Shown: positions 34,035-44,200 of the stretch, in pieces | How positions within the stretch are numbered: position 1 is the first letter of the stretch | How the letters are laid out: every line of letters starts with the position of its first letter | DNA from: Clostridia bacterium | Lineage (GTDB): Bacteria > Bacillota > Clostridia > Oscillospirales > Acutalibacteraceae | Direction: 5' to 3' | Length of the DNA stretch: 64,000 nucleotides | Assembly: GCA_017399065.1 (NCBI GenBank) | Contig: JAFQEL010000041.1 | Span: 1-64,000 of the forward strand | The notes under the pieces: model-generated | Told to the model about the DNA's origin: nothing | Database searches by the model: none | What the model saw: the letters and a program-made list of their open reading frames with translations, nothing else | Program-made: the position numbers and the translations under genes

Positions 34035-34907
34035 ATGAACAGACTGCGTCTGATTCTGCTTATGGGTTTGTGCATATTTATTGCGCTGCTCTGCATAGGC
34101 TATATCACGGTCGGTATGGATGACAGTGCATCTGATGAGCCCGTTGTCACGACGGATGCTGAGGCTTATACTAAGCCTGCAATAAAGCCTTCTGGTGATG
34201 ATGTTGCGGCTACTACAGCTTCTGCCGATCCGACTGAGGGAACAACGGCTGAAAAAACCACTGTCCCGAAGGAGGAGACAACCGTATCCGATTACGAGTA
34301 TGCTTATGCAGGCTTCAACCCTTCCGTTGCGGCCGTAAGCGAAGAAAACTGGAATCTTCTTCTCGTCAACAGAAATTATATACTGCCCGATGGATTTACG
34401 GTCAAAACAACTCCCGTCAAGGGCGGCGGACAGTCGCTTGATTACCGTGTCGCACCTCATTATAACGATATGGTTACTGCTGCTGAGGCGGACGGTATTT
34501 CGCTTATCCCGGTTTCGGGCTACCGCTCCGTAGAGCGTCAGCGTAATAATTTTGAGCGAAAGATAAATTACTACAAGAGCCTTGGCTACTCCAAGGCAGA
34601 GGCAACACGTCTTGCTTCTCAGATTGTGCTGATGCCCTCAACAAGCGAGCATAATGCCGGCCTTGCCATGGACTTCGGTACAAACGGCAACTATACTCTT
34701 GATGAGAATTTTGCAAAGACCGAAGCTTTCAGGTGGCTGAGCGAAAATGCGGCAGATTACGGCTTCATCCTCCGTTATCCCGAGGATGCGCAGGATATCA
34801 CGATGGTTACCTATGAGCCGTGGCATTGGCGCTATGTCGGCACCAAAGCTGCAAAAGAGATAAAGGCTTCGGGTGTAACGCTTGAAGAATATTTAGGAAT
34901 GGAATAA
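34035..34907 (+). CDS. VanY-like D-alanyl-D-alanine carboxypeptidase (M15B), membrane-anchored
   Basis: 290 residues. One N-terminal membrane helix, a Thr/Glu-rich extracellular linker (about 35-90), then the LAS/M15B domain: GYRSVERQRNNFERKI, SEHNAGLAMDFG (zinc ligands His and Asp) and YEPWHWRYVG (last His). All ligands are present. It trims the terminal D-alanine of peptidoglycan stem peptides outside the cell. There are no van resistance genes around it, so this is normal wall turnover rather than glycopeptide resistance. GAAAGG ribosome site. Confidence 0.9.
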   Translation: MNRLRLILLMGLCIFIALLCIGYITVGMDDSASDEPVVTTDAEAYTKPAIKPSGDDVAATTASADPTEGTTAEKTTVPKEETTVSDYEYAYAGFNPSVAAVSEENWNLLLVNRNYILPDGFTVKTTPVKGGGQSLDYRVAPHYNDMVTAAEADGISLIPVSGYRSVERQRNNFERKINYYKSLGYSKAEATRLASQIVLMPSTSEHNAGLAMDFGTNGNYTLDENFAKTEAFRWLSENAADYGFILRYPEDAQDITMVTYEPWHWRYVGTKAAKEIKASGVTLEEYLGME

Positions 34908-34910
34908 ACC

Positions 34911-35561
34911 ATGAAGAAAAAAACTCTCAATCCCATTCCCCGTATGCCCAAAAAGACTATAGGTCTTTGGTGGGCTTGCAGAGCTGCTCTGCTTATATGG
35001 GGTATAAACGGTCTCTTCAGAGGCTATACATCTGAATTTTTACAAGGCCTTTTTGCAATTGCTTTTACCCATTTGTGGGATATGTTTCAGATTCTCGGCG
35101 GTAAGTCGTTCATTACAAGGCTTCCGTGGCAGTTTCAGACTCACCTTACGCTGTTTATAACACTCGGTGTGTGTATAGGCTCTACTCTCAACAACCGTAC
35201 GGATTTCACTTATTCTGATGTTGTAACTCATTTCTTCGCCGGCTTCATTTCCGCAGGCTGGAGTGCAAGACTTCTTGTAATAATGCAGGAAAAGAAAAAG
35301 ATTCCGCTTGCTCCGTCGATTGCCGCTATGGCAGGCTTCGGAATGGGTGTTGCGATACTTGTCGGCTGGGAATTCTACGAGTTCACAATGGATAAGATAT
35401 ACGGCTTCAATCTGCAGGTGTCAAGTCCCTTTACTAACGAGGGCCTTATAGACACAATGTGGGATTTCATCCTTGGTGCAGGCGGTGCTCTCACGGGCAT
35501 GTTCTGCTTTGCCTTTGCAGATGCAAAAAAGAGGAAGAAACAAGCCGAGAGCAAAAACTGA
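34911..35561 (+). CDS. Multi-pass membrane protein, DUF2238/YjdF-like
   Basis: 216 residues with about five hydrophobic helices and basic ends. The spacing of conserved polar residues, VVTHFFAGFISAGWSARLL, then VGWEFYEFTMD and LIDTMWDFILGAGGALTG, resembles the DUF2238/YjdF membrane family (function unknown). It begins 3 bases after the VanY-like stop, so the two are translationally linked. A strong terminator follows. The family match is from memory of these motifs. Confidence 0.6.
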   Translation: MKKKTLNPIPRMPKKTIGLWWACRAALLIWGINGLFRGYTSEFLQGLFAIAFTHLWDMFQILGGKSFITRLPWQFQTHLTLFITLGVCIGSTLNNRTDFTYSDVVTHFFAGFISAGWSARLLVIMQEKKKIPLAPSIAAMAGFGMGVAILVGWEFYEFTMDKIYGFNLQVSSPFTNEGLIDTMWDFILGAGGALTGMFCFAFADAKKRKKQAESKN

Positions 35562-35566
35562 ATTTT

Positions 35567-35610
35567 ATCCGCTTAATGAAACTTTACAGTTGCGTTAAGC
35601 GGATTTTTTT
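35567..35610 (+). terminator. Intrinsic terminator
   Basis: 10-bp stem ATCCGCTTAA/TTAAGCGGAT (35567-35576, 35595-35604) followed by TTTTTT. Confidence 0.9.
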
Positions 35611-35654
35611 ATGAGCTGCGGCATATGCTTTACTATTTGAAATGGAGTGAGCGT

Positions 35655-36353
35655 ATGTTTTCGGTTCTTTGTATCAATGAAGTCAGACGTCGTAGATTAC
35701 CGAGAAAGTGTGCAGTAGAGGCACTTCTCAGCCCTGTGAAAGGTGCGGCACCGTATAAGGTGATAAACGTAACGCCCGGTAAAAAGGGGATAGACTGGAG
35801 AATGGTCTGTCTGGCAGCAGGGTGCAGCAGCCAAAGTATGCTGTTGCCCGAATCGGTTGAGCTGCCGCTGAGTGTGAATGTAGCAAGGTTTGAGCCGCAG
35901 GTGATGCCGCTTTTGATAGCTCTCAACACAGCGGTTTCATTATGCGATGAAAAAGACAAACACAAGCGTAGCATGGTTGTGTGTGACAGTAAAGCAGTGC
36001 TTGCCGATTATCTGCCGAGAGCTGTGTCTTATGCATCTAAGATTACGGTCGTAACCGATTGTCCCGAGATGTATCTTGAATGCGCGGCACAAATTATGGA
36101 AGACTTCGGAGCTGTAATAAGAATATGCGGTCAGTCAGATCCTGCTGTTGCATACGATATTGCTGTGAGCGATAAGGAAAAAATAAATGCCGACATATGC
36201 GTCACGGCTGACGATGTAAAGAGAAGCTACGATAAAATAAATTTTCCCGATGAATATGTAAGAATGTGTCCGCCGCAGATTGATATTTTCAGTTTTATCT
36301 GTGCACTGTTTGAATGCAGCGGCGTTAAAAAATTAACGGATGTGAAATTATGA
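35655..36353 (+). CDS. Conserved-looking protein of unknown function, coupled to the FliB-like gene
   Basis: 232 residues, cytoplasmic. An Arg-rich start (NEVRRRRLPRKCAV) is followed by a middle part with alternating strands and helices (KRSMVVCDSKAVLADYL, KITVVTDCPEMYLE, GAVIRICGQSD), which has the look of a Rossmann-type fold but lacks a glycine-rich nucleotide motif. I do not recognise it. TGGAGTGA sets the start at 35655. Its stop overlaps the next start by 4 bases (ATGA), so it is translationally coupled to the FliB-like protein and probably works with it. Confidence 0.7.
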   Translation: MFSVLCINEVRRRRLPRKCAVEALLSPVKGAAPYKVINVTPGKKGIDWRMVCLAAGCSSQSMLLPESVELPLSVNVARFEPQVMPLLIALNTAVSLCDEKDKHKRSMVVCDSKAVLADYLPRAVSYASKITVVTDCPEMYLECAAQIMEDFGAVIRICGQSDPAVAYDIAVSDKEKINADICVTADDVKRSYDKINFPDEYVRMCPPQIDIFSFICALFECSGVKKLTDVKL

Positions 36354-37255
36354 AATTTATAGTCCCGGGTTATTATAAAAATTTTTCATGTATAGCTTCT
36401 TCCTGCCGACACAGTTGTTGTATCGGTTGGGAGATTGACATTGATGCTGACACGTACAGCTATTACGGCACTATAGACGGAGAGCTTGGAGACAGGCTGA
36501 AGAAGAATATAGCAGTCTCAGGCGGTCAGCCGCATTTTATTCTTGATGAAAACGAACGCTGTCCTTTCCTTAATGAAAACGGACTTTGCGATATAATAAT
36601 ACAGTGTGGTGAAGAGAGCCTGTGCGATATATGTGCAGATCATCCGCGATTCCGCAACTTTTTTTCTGACCGCACAGAAATCGGCTTAGGTCTTTGCTGT
36701 GAAGCGGCGGCGGAGCTGATAATAAACTGCGATGAGCCGTTTAAACTTGAAATACTTGATGACGACGGCTTTGACGACGAAACAGATGAAGATGAAAAAG
36801 AGATACTTGAACTCAGAAATTTTGCGCTTGAAGTTGCGAGCGACAGTAAGCATAGCTTTGAAGACAGAGTAAACAGACTCTGCAAAATATTTGATATAGA
36901 GTCTGATGATACGTCACCCGCAGTATGGGCTGACAGGCTTTCATCGCTTGAGCGTCTTGAACCCGAGTGGGATAACTGCCTTGCTTTTATAGGCAGCAGA
37001 ACTGAGCTTGAAGGCTCTTTAATAAACGAAAAAGCGGCAGGGAATCTGCTTTGTTATTTTATTTACCGTCATCTTTCGGCTGCTTGTGACAGAGAGGATA
37101 TGAGAAGCCGCGCAGCATTTGCGGTATTGAGCTGCAGAGTTATTTTCACCCTTTCTTTATTTATTTCGACAGAAGAGGCGGCAAGAATGTATTCGTGCGA
37201 AATAGAATACTCCGACGAAAATTTAAATGAGGTTTTAAATCTTTTATGTGATTGA
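36350..37255 (+). CDS. FliB-family (flagellin lysine N-methylase-like) cysteine-cluster protein
   Basis: 301 residues. The N-terminal half carries the FliB/YkgJ-type cysteine pattern: FSCIASSCRHSCCIGWEIDID, RCPFLNENGLCDI, SLCDICADHPR and GLCCEAA, expected to bind a metal or Fe-S centre. The family includes FliB, which methylates flagellin lysines in Salmonella, but no flagellar gene is in the window, so the true substrate may be different. The C-terminal half is helical and less conserved. Overlaps the upstream gene by 4 bases. Confidence 0.8.
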   Translation: MKFIVPGYYKNFSCIASSCRHSCCIGWEIDIDADTYSYYGTIDGELGDRLKKNIAVSGGQPHFILDENERCPFLNENGLCDIIIQCGEESLCDICADHPRFRNFFSDRTEIGLGLCCEAAAELIINCDEPFKLEILDDDGFDDETDEDEKEILELRNFALEVASDSKHSFEDRVNRLCKIFDIESDDTSPAVWADRLSSLERLEPEWDNCLAFIGSRTELEGSLINEKAAGNLLCYFIYRHLSAACDREDMRSRAAFAVLSCRVIFTLSLFISTEEAARMYSCEIEYSDENLNEVLNLLCD

Positions 37256-37280
37256 CATTTGTTTTTTACTGTAGTATCAT
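37252..37280 (+). promoter_or_regulatory. Promoter of the DUF6056-like gene
   Basis: Perfect TTGACA (37252-37257), a 17-bp spacer and TATCAT (37275-37280). It overlaps the end of the FliB-like gene. Confidence 0.65.
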
Positions 37281-37318
37281 ATTTATCGAATTTTGCCGAA
37301 AAGGAGGTGCTGTCTTCT

Positions 37319-38764
37319 GTGAAAAAGCTTAGTGAGCAGAGTTTTAATGAGGCAGGTAAAAAGCTTTATGAGAAAGCCTGCATTGTTACGGATAAGCTTG
37401 AAAAAAACAACCGTCTCAATCTTGCGCTAATTGCTGTTATATGCGTTGCGGTTTTCGGCGTTATGCTGTTTTTTAATATGTCAACACATCTTGCGGCGGA
37501 CGATTACGCATATAATTTTGTATTCATCGATGACGGCACCAACGTGGCGGGCAATTTTGTAACAGGTGAGAGGCTTTCGTCGGTCGGCGATATTTTACGC
37601 TCAATGCAGGCTCACTATAATACTATCAACGGCAGAGTCGTCATTCACTTCCTCGTACAACTGATGATGCTTGCAGGTAAATCGGTATTCAATGTGATTA
37701 ATTCACTGATGTTTGTTGCGTTGATAATGCTTATGTATCTTCATTGCAAAGGCAGAGCAAAACAGCATAATGCGACGCTTTTTATTATGCTTGCCCTGGC
37801 CGTGTGGAGCTTTGCACCGGGTCTTGGCGTAACTGTTTTCTGGCTTGACGGTAGTGTCAACTATCTTTGGGGCTCCGTAATCCGTCTGGCTGTGCTGTTG
37901 CCTTTCCGTTTTTATTATGATTCGGGTAAGCGCGGCAAGATAATACCTATGTCTCTCTTTATGGCTGTCGCCTCGTTTGTTGCAGGTGCGACCAATGAAA
38001 ACACGTCGGCGGCATTTGTATGTCTCTGTGTGCTGTTTATGGTGCTTTATAAGCTCAGAGGTCATAGGCTTCCTGTGTGGGGCTTTTCTTCGATAATCAG
38101 TGCCGTGTGCGGATATGCGTTTATGGTTTTTGCTCCTGCAACCTTCGGAAGAATGAACGATATGGGCGGTATTCTTAAGCTTAAGTATATTGCTGTAATG
38201 ATTTGTAATTCAATCGAGGTCTTCTGCCCGTATGTGTCAGTGTTTATAATTGTTGCGCTCGTGCTTTATTTTACAGGCAAGGATAAGACAAAGGTAAATA
38301 TTCTTTTGCCTGCCTGCTATATGCTTGCGGCGTTTGCAGGTGATGCAGTAATGCTTTTCTCACCGTATTTCCCCGAGCGTGCGTGGTTTGGTATGCACAT
38401 AGCTGCAACCGTGTCGGTCGGTATGCTGGTTTATCAGCTTAAAGCTTCCGAGCAGTTTGTGAAGCAGTGTGTCAGTGTTGCCGCTGTCTTCTGGTTTATA
38501 TGGGGCTCATATTCGGTTGCCCGTACAGCTTACGATGCTTATATCGTAGATGCCAAGTTTGATGCAAGAGATGCATACATTGAAGAGCAGATGGCTCAGG
38601 GCAATTACGACCTCACAGTAAGGCTCATATCGCCAGATGAAAAACGCTCGCCTCATTACGGTGTAGCAGACCTTAATGATAATCCGGAAAGCCGTATTAA
38701 CAAGGATATGGCGAAGTATTACGGACTGAATTCAATCGTTAAGGGCGAAAATAATGACTATTAA
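37319..38764 (+). CDS. DUF6056-like polytopic membrane protein (possible GT-C-type glycosyltransferase)
   Basis: 481 residues. A soluble N-terminal ~35 residues, then 10 or more hydrophobic helices. The first extracellular loop has the acidic pair LAADDYAYN, a position where GT-C glycosyltransferases carry their catalytic aspartate, and VFWLDGSVNYLWG in the next loop. This fits the DUF6056 family of envelope proteins. The start is GTG 37319 with GGAGG upstream; the frame is open back to 37259, but the promoter lies inside that part. Monocistronic, ending at a bidirectional terminator. Confidence 0.7.
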   Translation: MKKLSEQSFNEAGKKLYEKACIVTDKLEKNNRLNLALIAVICVAVFGVMLFFNMSTHLAADDYAYNFVFIDDGTNVAGNFVTGERLSSVGDILRSMQAHYNTINGRVVIHFLVQLMMLAGKSVFNVINSLMFVALIMLMYLHCKGRAKQHNATLFIMLALAVWSFAPGLGVTVFWLDGSVNYLWGSVIRLAVLLPFRFYYDSGKRGKIIPMSLFMAVASFVAGATNENTSAAFVCLCVLFMVLYKLRGHRLPVWGFSSIISAVCGYAFMVFAPATFGRMNDMGGILKLKYIAVMICNSIEVFCPYVSVFIIVALVLYFTGKDKTKVNILLPACYMLAAFAGDAVMLFSPYFPERAWFGMHIAATVSVGMLVYQLKASEQFVKQCVSVAAVFWFIWGSYSVARTAYDAYIVDAKFDARDAYIEEQMAQGNYDLTVRLISPDEKRSPHYGVADLNDNPESRINKDMAKYYGLNSIVKGENNDY

Positions 38765-38807
38765 AAAAATCCGTTATGCGTAGAATTTACGCACAACGGA
38801 TTTTTTA
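38762..38807. terminator. Bidirectional intrinsic terminator
   Basis: Stem 38768-38780 with 38790-38802 (ATCCGTTATGCG and near-complement), with A-run and T-run on the two sides, between convergent genes. Confidence 0.9.
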
Positions 38808-39440
38808 TTTTAGATGTGAAGTGTTGTTTGCGGTACGGAGCAGAGGAGGCTCGTTTTTCCTCAGTGCTACAACCGTTACTGCAGAGTTATCAATCTGTGA
38901 GTTGAAACAGTTATCACCTTCGGCGTTCAGCACCGCTCTTACAAGGTAACTGAAAAAAGTTCCGTGTGTAGCAACAACAACTGTTTCACCGCTTTTGTAA
39001 TTGCCGGCGATAAAATCAACAAAACGCTTTGCTCTTTTTGCTTTTTGCTCTTCGGTTTCAGGTACGGGCAGTGATTTTTCGGAGAAGGGGATACACAGCG
39101 GAAAATCAGTATTGATTCTGTGTGCATCTGCACCGCTTGTTGTTGACCCTACTTCAAGCAGGTCAGCTGAAAGGACAATAGGCATTTTGAGTTTTTTTGC
39201 CGTAGGATAAATTGTCTGTATTGTACGCGTGAACGGACTTGCAAAAATCTTTGCGACGTCGATACCGTCAAACCAATAATCGGCAAGGGCATCAGCTTGC
39301 CTTAATCCGTATTCGGTCAGCGGAGTATCCTCTTCGCTGAAGCCTTCGGGAGCAGGCAGACCGATGTTGCCGTAGGATTCACCGTGACGTACAAATACGA
39401 TTTGCACCGACATATCATTACGCGGAATCAACTTATCCAT
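38805..39440 (-). CDS. Histidine phosphatase (phosphoglycerate-mutase-like)
   Basis: 211 residues. The phosphohistidine motif IVFVRHGESYGN is near the N-terminus. FASPFTRTIQT follows, and the second catalytic histidine is in VVVATHGTFFSYL. Family members act as broad phosphatases or cofactor-dependent mutases; the sequence favours a phosphatase. It begins 1 base after the GH13 stop, so it is translationally coupled to it and may remove phosphate from sugars produced there. A second start at MSVQIVFVRHG (39413) is possible; neither has a clear ribosome site. Confidence 0.87.
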   Translation of the reverse strand: MDKLIPRNDMSVQIVFVRHGESYGNIGLPAPEGFSEEDTPLTEYGLRQADALADYWFDGIDVAKIFASPFTRTIQTIYPTAKKLKMPIVLSADLLEVGSTTSGADAHRINTDFPLCIPFSEKSLPVPETEEQKAKRAKRFVDFIAGNYKSGETVVVATHGTFFSYLVRAVLNAEGDNCFNSQIDNSAVTVVALRKNEPPLLRTANNTSHLK

Positions 39441-39441
39441 A

Positions 39442-41106
39442 TCAGTCGAAGTAGTAAACTCTTGTCTCGTAAGGTCTTGTGGTGAAGCCGTTACCGCTGA
39501 GGGGATTGCTCTCGTGGCTGCAGAGGATTGCCTTGCCTTTTGTAAGGTCGTAGCCTGCGGGAGCTGTGAACTTGACAGCCTTCTCTGTGAATGAGCAGAT
39601 TACGAGCATTTTCTTGCCCTCGTATGTACGCTCATATACGTAGAGATCCTTGCTGGACTTGTTGTACTCTTTGTATGCACCGTGAATTGCAATCGGGTTT
39701 TCCTTGCGGAATTTGATGATTGCCTTATAGTGGTTGAAAATTGAGTTGGGGTCAGCCATCTCAGCCTTGGCGTTAATGCCGTCAGCATAGTTTGGGTTAA
39801 CGGGCATCCAGGGCTCACCTGTGGTGAAGCCTGCGTTTGCACTGTCGTCCCACTGTACGGGTGTACGTGCGTTACCGCGGCTGGAGGTCTTGAGACGCTG
39901 TTTTGCCTTTTCCTCGGAGAAGCCGAGCATTCTGAGTGTTTTATAGTTGTTGATTGCAAAAACGTCCTGATAATCTTCAACTTCGGGAAGGTGGATGTTT
40001 ACCATACCGATTTCCTGACCCTGATAGATGAAGGGTGTACCGCACTGAAGCATATATGAGTTTGCAATTGATTTACCGCTTGCATTTCTGTATTTTTCAG
40101 AGCCGTAGCGTGAAATAATTCTGGGATGGTCGTGGTTTTCCATATAGAGAGCGTTCCAGGATTTGCCGTAAAGGCCTTCCTGCCACTTCGTGAATGCACC
40201 CTTGAGACGCTTGAGACTGAAGGGCATAGCCATAAAGTCTGTAAAGAGGCAGTCAGCTTCCATATGCTGGAAGTGGAACATCATATCAAGCTCCATACCG
40301 TCACCCTCTGTGATGTACTTGAGAGCCTTTTTAGGTGTCATCATCGGTGCTTCACCGACTACGAAGCAATCGTACTCATTGAGAACCTCGCGGAATTCCT
40401 GAAGATACTCGTGAATGTGCGGGCCGTCCATATAGTGCTCCATACCGCAGGCTTGAGGAATGGGGAGACCGTTGGGCAGACCTTCACGCTTTGATACAAA
40501 GGTGATAACGTCCTCACGGAAGCCGTCAACGCCCATATCAAGCCAGAAACGCATAATGTCTTTAACTTCCTGACGAACTTCGGGATTATCCATATTAAGG
40601 TCGGGCTGCTTTTTGGAGAAAAGGTGCAGGTAATACTGACCGTTCTCCTTGTTGTATTCCCATGCCTTGCCCTCAAAGAGAGAAGACCAGTTGTTGGGAC
40701 GCTTATTGCCCTTGCCGTCGCGCCAGATGTAGTAGTTGTGGTACTTGCTGTTTTTGTCAATACCCTGCTTGAACCACTCGTGCTCGTCGGACGTGTGGTT
40801 AACAACAAGATCCATAATTACTTTGATACCGCGCTTATGAGCCTCATTGAGAACCTTCTTGAAAAGCTCGTTATCACCGTAATCGGGTGATATGTTTCTG
40901 TAATCAGAGATGTCATAGCCGAAGTCTGCGTTGGGTGAGCAGTAGAGAGGGGAGAACCAGATGCAGGTGATACCCAGCTCCTGAAGATAGTCGAGCTTTG
41001 AGAGCACGCCTTCAAGATCGCCTATACCGTCGCCGTTGCCGTCGCAGAATGAGCGAGGCCATATCTGATAGCACACAGCTTCTTTATACCAGTTTGTTTT
41101 TTTCAT
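39442..41106 (-). CDS. GH13 subfamily 31-type alpha-glucosidase / oligo-1,6-glucosidase
   Basis: 554 residues, normal length. Starts WYKEAVCYQIWPRSF as in oligo-1,6-glucosidases and trehalose-6-phosphate hydrolases. Region I DLVVNHTSDEH, region II GFREDVI (nucleophile Asp), region III FVVGEAPM (acid/base Glu), region IV ENHDHPR (stabilising Asp). Cytoplasmic, with no signal peptide. It should split short alpha-glucosides such as isomaltose-type or sucrose-type oligomers. Region IV has His where most family members have Gln, which may shift specificity. GGGAGC ribosome site, with its own promoter and a coupled phosphatase downstream. Confidence 0.92.
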   Translation of the reverse strand: MKKTNWYKEAVCYQIWPRSFCDGNGDGIGDLEGVLSKLDYLQELGITCIWFSPLYCSPNADFGYDISDYRNISPDYGDNELFKKVLNEAHKRGIKVIMDLVVNHTSDEHEWFKQGIDKNSKYHNYYIWRDGKGNKRPNNWSSLFEGKAWEYNKENGQYYLHLFSKKQPDLNMDNPEVRQEVKDIMRFWLDMGVDGFREDVITFVSKREGLPNGLPIPQACGMEHYMDGPHIHEYLQEFREVLNEYDCFVVGEAPMMTPKKALKYITEGDGMELDMMFHFQHMEADCLFTDFMAMPFSLKRLKGAFTKWQEGLYGKSWNALYMENHDHPRIISRYGSEKYRNASGKSIANSYMLQCGTPFIYQGQEIGMVNIHLPEVEDYQDVFAINNYKTLRMLGFSEEKAKQRLKTSSRGNARTPVQWDDSANAGFTTGEPWMPVNPNYADGINAKAEMADPNSIFNHYKAIIKFRKENPIAIHGAYKEYNKSSKDLYVYERTYEGKKMLVICSFTEKAVKFTAPAGYDLTKGKAILCSHESNPLSGNGFTTRPYETRVYYFD

Positions 41107-41145
41107 TTTTATTCAAGCTCCCTTCGAGTTTGATTATTAGATTTA

Positions 41146-41174
41146 ATTATAGCAAATATATGAAAATATATCAA
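41146..41174 (-). promoter_or_regulatory. Promoter of the GH13 operon
   Basis: TTGATA (41169-41174), a 17-bp spacer and perfect TATAAT (41146-41151), reading left. Confidence 0.7.
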
Positions 41175-41186
41175 TAGTTTAAACCA

Positions 41187-41224
41187 ATAAAAAGCGGATG
41201 TAAAGCGAGCACTTTACATCCGCT
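41187..41224 (-). terminator. Intrinsic terminator of the LRR/two-component operon
   Basis: Perfect 13-bp stem (41193-41205 with 41212-41224), 6-nt loop and T-run on the minus strand, 6 bases after the LRR stop. Confidence 0.92.
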
Positions 41225-41230
41225 GAATTT

Positions 41231-44200
41231 TTATTTTCTTCTGAAAAGCTTTGCAATAAAGTTGATTACGCTTGATATTGCACGCAGTGCGTTATTTGTA
41301 AGGTTTGTAAAAAAGTCTTCGACCTTCTGGATAAATGTCTTTTCTGTGTCAATATCATCTGAGTCAATTACGTATTTGAAAGCATCGTAATCGCCGCTTT
41401 CGAGCAGCTCGAGCATTTCTTCAAAGGTTATGTTTTTCTGCGTGTCACCTCTTACGACTGCAAGGTTTACGTAAAGGTTTGTGAGTGTGAGCTGTTGCGC
41501 ACTTGCATCCGCACCTTCAAAGTCGGGCAGTATTATGTCCGGCTCAACACCGTCGAAAATCAGCTTTTCAAAGTATATGTAGCTTGCATCAAGATGCTCA
41601 GCGAGGAATTTGCTCAGGAAGCTGTAGCGCGGAGCAGAGTAAACGGTGAGCTCACCGTTGAATTTCAGTATCTTCTCCTCTTCGTCAAAGCTCACTTCAA
41701 TGCACTTTGCTCCAATGCTTTCAGCATAAGCCGTAAGCTCTGAGCTTTCAGCCTTGCCTGCAAAGGTAATCGTGCTGTGACAGCCGTTAAGCGCACCGTC
41801 TGCAATATTTATGCTGTCAGCGTGAGAAGTGAATACCCTAAGATTTTCACATCCGCTGAATGCATTGTCTCCGACGCTTGTAACATTCTTTCCGAGATAA
41901 ACCTCATTGAGCAACGGGCAGCCTGTAAATGCATTTGCAGGTATGTTTTCAATGCCGTCATAAGCTTCAATATATCTAATACTGTCTCTGAAGCTGTACC
42001 AGCCGTATTCCTCAAAGCTTGCTTTTTCTTCAACGATACCGTTGCCGCTTATTGTAAGCGTTCCGTTTATTTCGTTAAAGCTCCATTCGGCGTTTTCGCC
42101 GCAGCTGCCCGTTACGGCACCGTAGTTAAAGTGGATTTCAGCGTTGAGTAAGTTTTGGTTGTACGCTTCGTATATGGTTATATTGTTCCAGCTTTCCTCT
42201 GAAGAAGTGTAGTAAATGCTTTTCAGATTTGCACAGTATGCAAATGCCATAGCGTCAATGCTGAGAATAGAGTCTGGAATAATGATGCTTTCAAGCTTTT
42301 CACAGCTTTGGAACGCTTTGACGGGGATGTTGACAAGTCCGTCGGACAGCTTGATCGATTTAAGCTTTTTACAGCCTGAAAATGCTTCTATATCCCATGA
42401 TACGACGGAGTCGGGCATATTAACGGCTTCAATTTCGGTGCATCCGTAAAAAGCGCTGCCTATGTCTGTAACCGAGTCGGGGATAATGATTTCTTCAGAA
42501 GAGCACATAGATGGTACAGTTATAAGAACGGTCTTTTTTTTGTCAAAAAGCATACCGTCTTCGTTACTGCTGAAGTAAGGATTACTTTGGCTGACTTCTA
42601 TTTTTTCAAGCGATTTAACGTATTTGAAGTTGCTTTCAATTTCTTTTGTGTTTTCGGTAACGGTTATAGTTTTGAGTGCAGTAATATTGCCTCCTGCCTC
42701 AATTGTACCAAAAGGAGAGGATATGTTTTCTACCTCAGAAGGTACTGTGAAATGTTCAAGCTCACAGCCTTGAGGATAGAGCACGAGAGTTTTCATATCC
42801 TTGCTGTAAAGTATGCCGTTTTCGTCGTTGCAGAAGTGCGTGTTTTCGGGTGAAACAGTTATTCTTTTCAGCCCGTTTGTGTTGTAAAAAGCAGGTGCAT
42901 AGTTGTTGGAGGAGTGTGTTTTTTCAACACCTTTGCCTATGTATATTTCGCCTATACGGCAGTTGTTGAAGGCGCAGCTCTCAAGTTTGGTTACCGTGTC
43001 AGGAATAGTGATGCTCTCAAAACTGCAGTTTTTAAAGACGTACCCGTCTATTACTGTGATTGACGGTGAAATGTCAATAGTTTTAAGTGCGGTACAGCGC
43101 TCGAATGCATCTCTTGCAATTTTTTTGACATTTGTCGGTATTGTGTAATGTGTCTGTTTATTTGTACTCGGGTATTTTATAAGCTCTGTTTTATCCTTGT
43201 TGAACAGTATACCGCTTTCGTCGCTTGAAAAAGCAAGATTTGCTGATGATACTTCGTATGGTGCATTCAGAATATCGCTGAGCGTAACAAGATACTCTGG
43301 AATGTATATCGACGTGATTTTGTAATTGTCAACATCTTTGAAGGCTTGGTCTGCAATTGCAATAACCGGACAGCCTGAGATTTTTTCGGGGATGATCAAC
43401 TCACCCTCAGCAGATGGGTCAACATAGGTTATTGTGGCTTTGCCGTCAGCTGTTTTGAATGTGAAAAAGCCTTCGGTTCCTCCAAGCGGAGCTTCATCCG
43501 GGTCAGCTGTGTTGCAGTTGATCTCAAGGTCTGTCAGTGCGGTGTTGCCGCTGCTGATACTGATATTGTTCCATTGCTCCTGCGTGCCTGTGTAATTAAC
43601 CGTTGAGAGCGAAGAGCATCCCTTGAATGCATCAACACTTATAGAGGTTACTGAGCGTGGAATGGTTATTTCTTCAAGTGCGGTGCAGTTCATAAAGGAT
43701 TCGGTGCGTATGATCTCTACACCGTATGGAATCTTTACTGAAGCCGCGGGGTTGTTAGGGGGACAAAGTATGAGAAGCGTTTTAAACTCGTTATACAAAA
43801 TACCGTTTGAGTCACTGCTGTATGCTGTGTTGTCTGCATCAACTGTAATTCTTTTTAGCTTTGTGCACTCTTCAAAGCAATATGTGTCTATTTGTGTTAC
43901 CGATGCAGGAATCGATAACTCTTCAAGAGAAGAGGGCAAAGTTATGCTTTTGAGCGTAGTTATGCCGTCGGGGATTTGGTAGTCTTGTATCTTCAGCCTT
44001 TGGGGAAGTATGGTGATAAGTCCGTTGTTGCTGTCATATATAATGCCGTTTGCATCAGCGAAGAAAACGGTGTTGTTATTTGAAACTGTTGCACTCTCAA
44101 GCCTTGTGCAGTAATCAAAAGCAGATATGCCTATTGAGTTTACACCCGCACCGATATGTACTGTCTTCAGGCCGGAACCCTGAAAAGCATATCTTCCTAT

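Noticed and set aside
34035-34907. Vancomycin resistance gene vanY
   Set aside because: No vanHAX, vanR/S or other resistance genes nearby; M15B carboxypeptidases are common wall enzymes.
36350-37255. Evidence for a flagellar locus
   Set aside because: Only the FliB-like protein is present; no flagellin, chaperone or basal-body genes.
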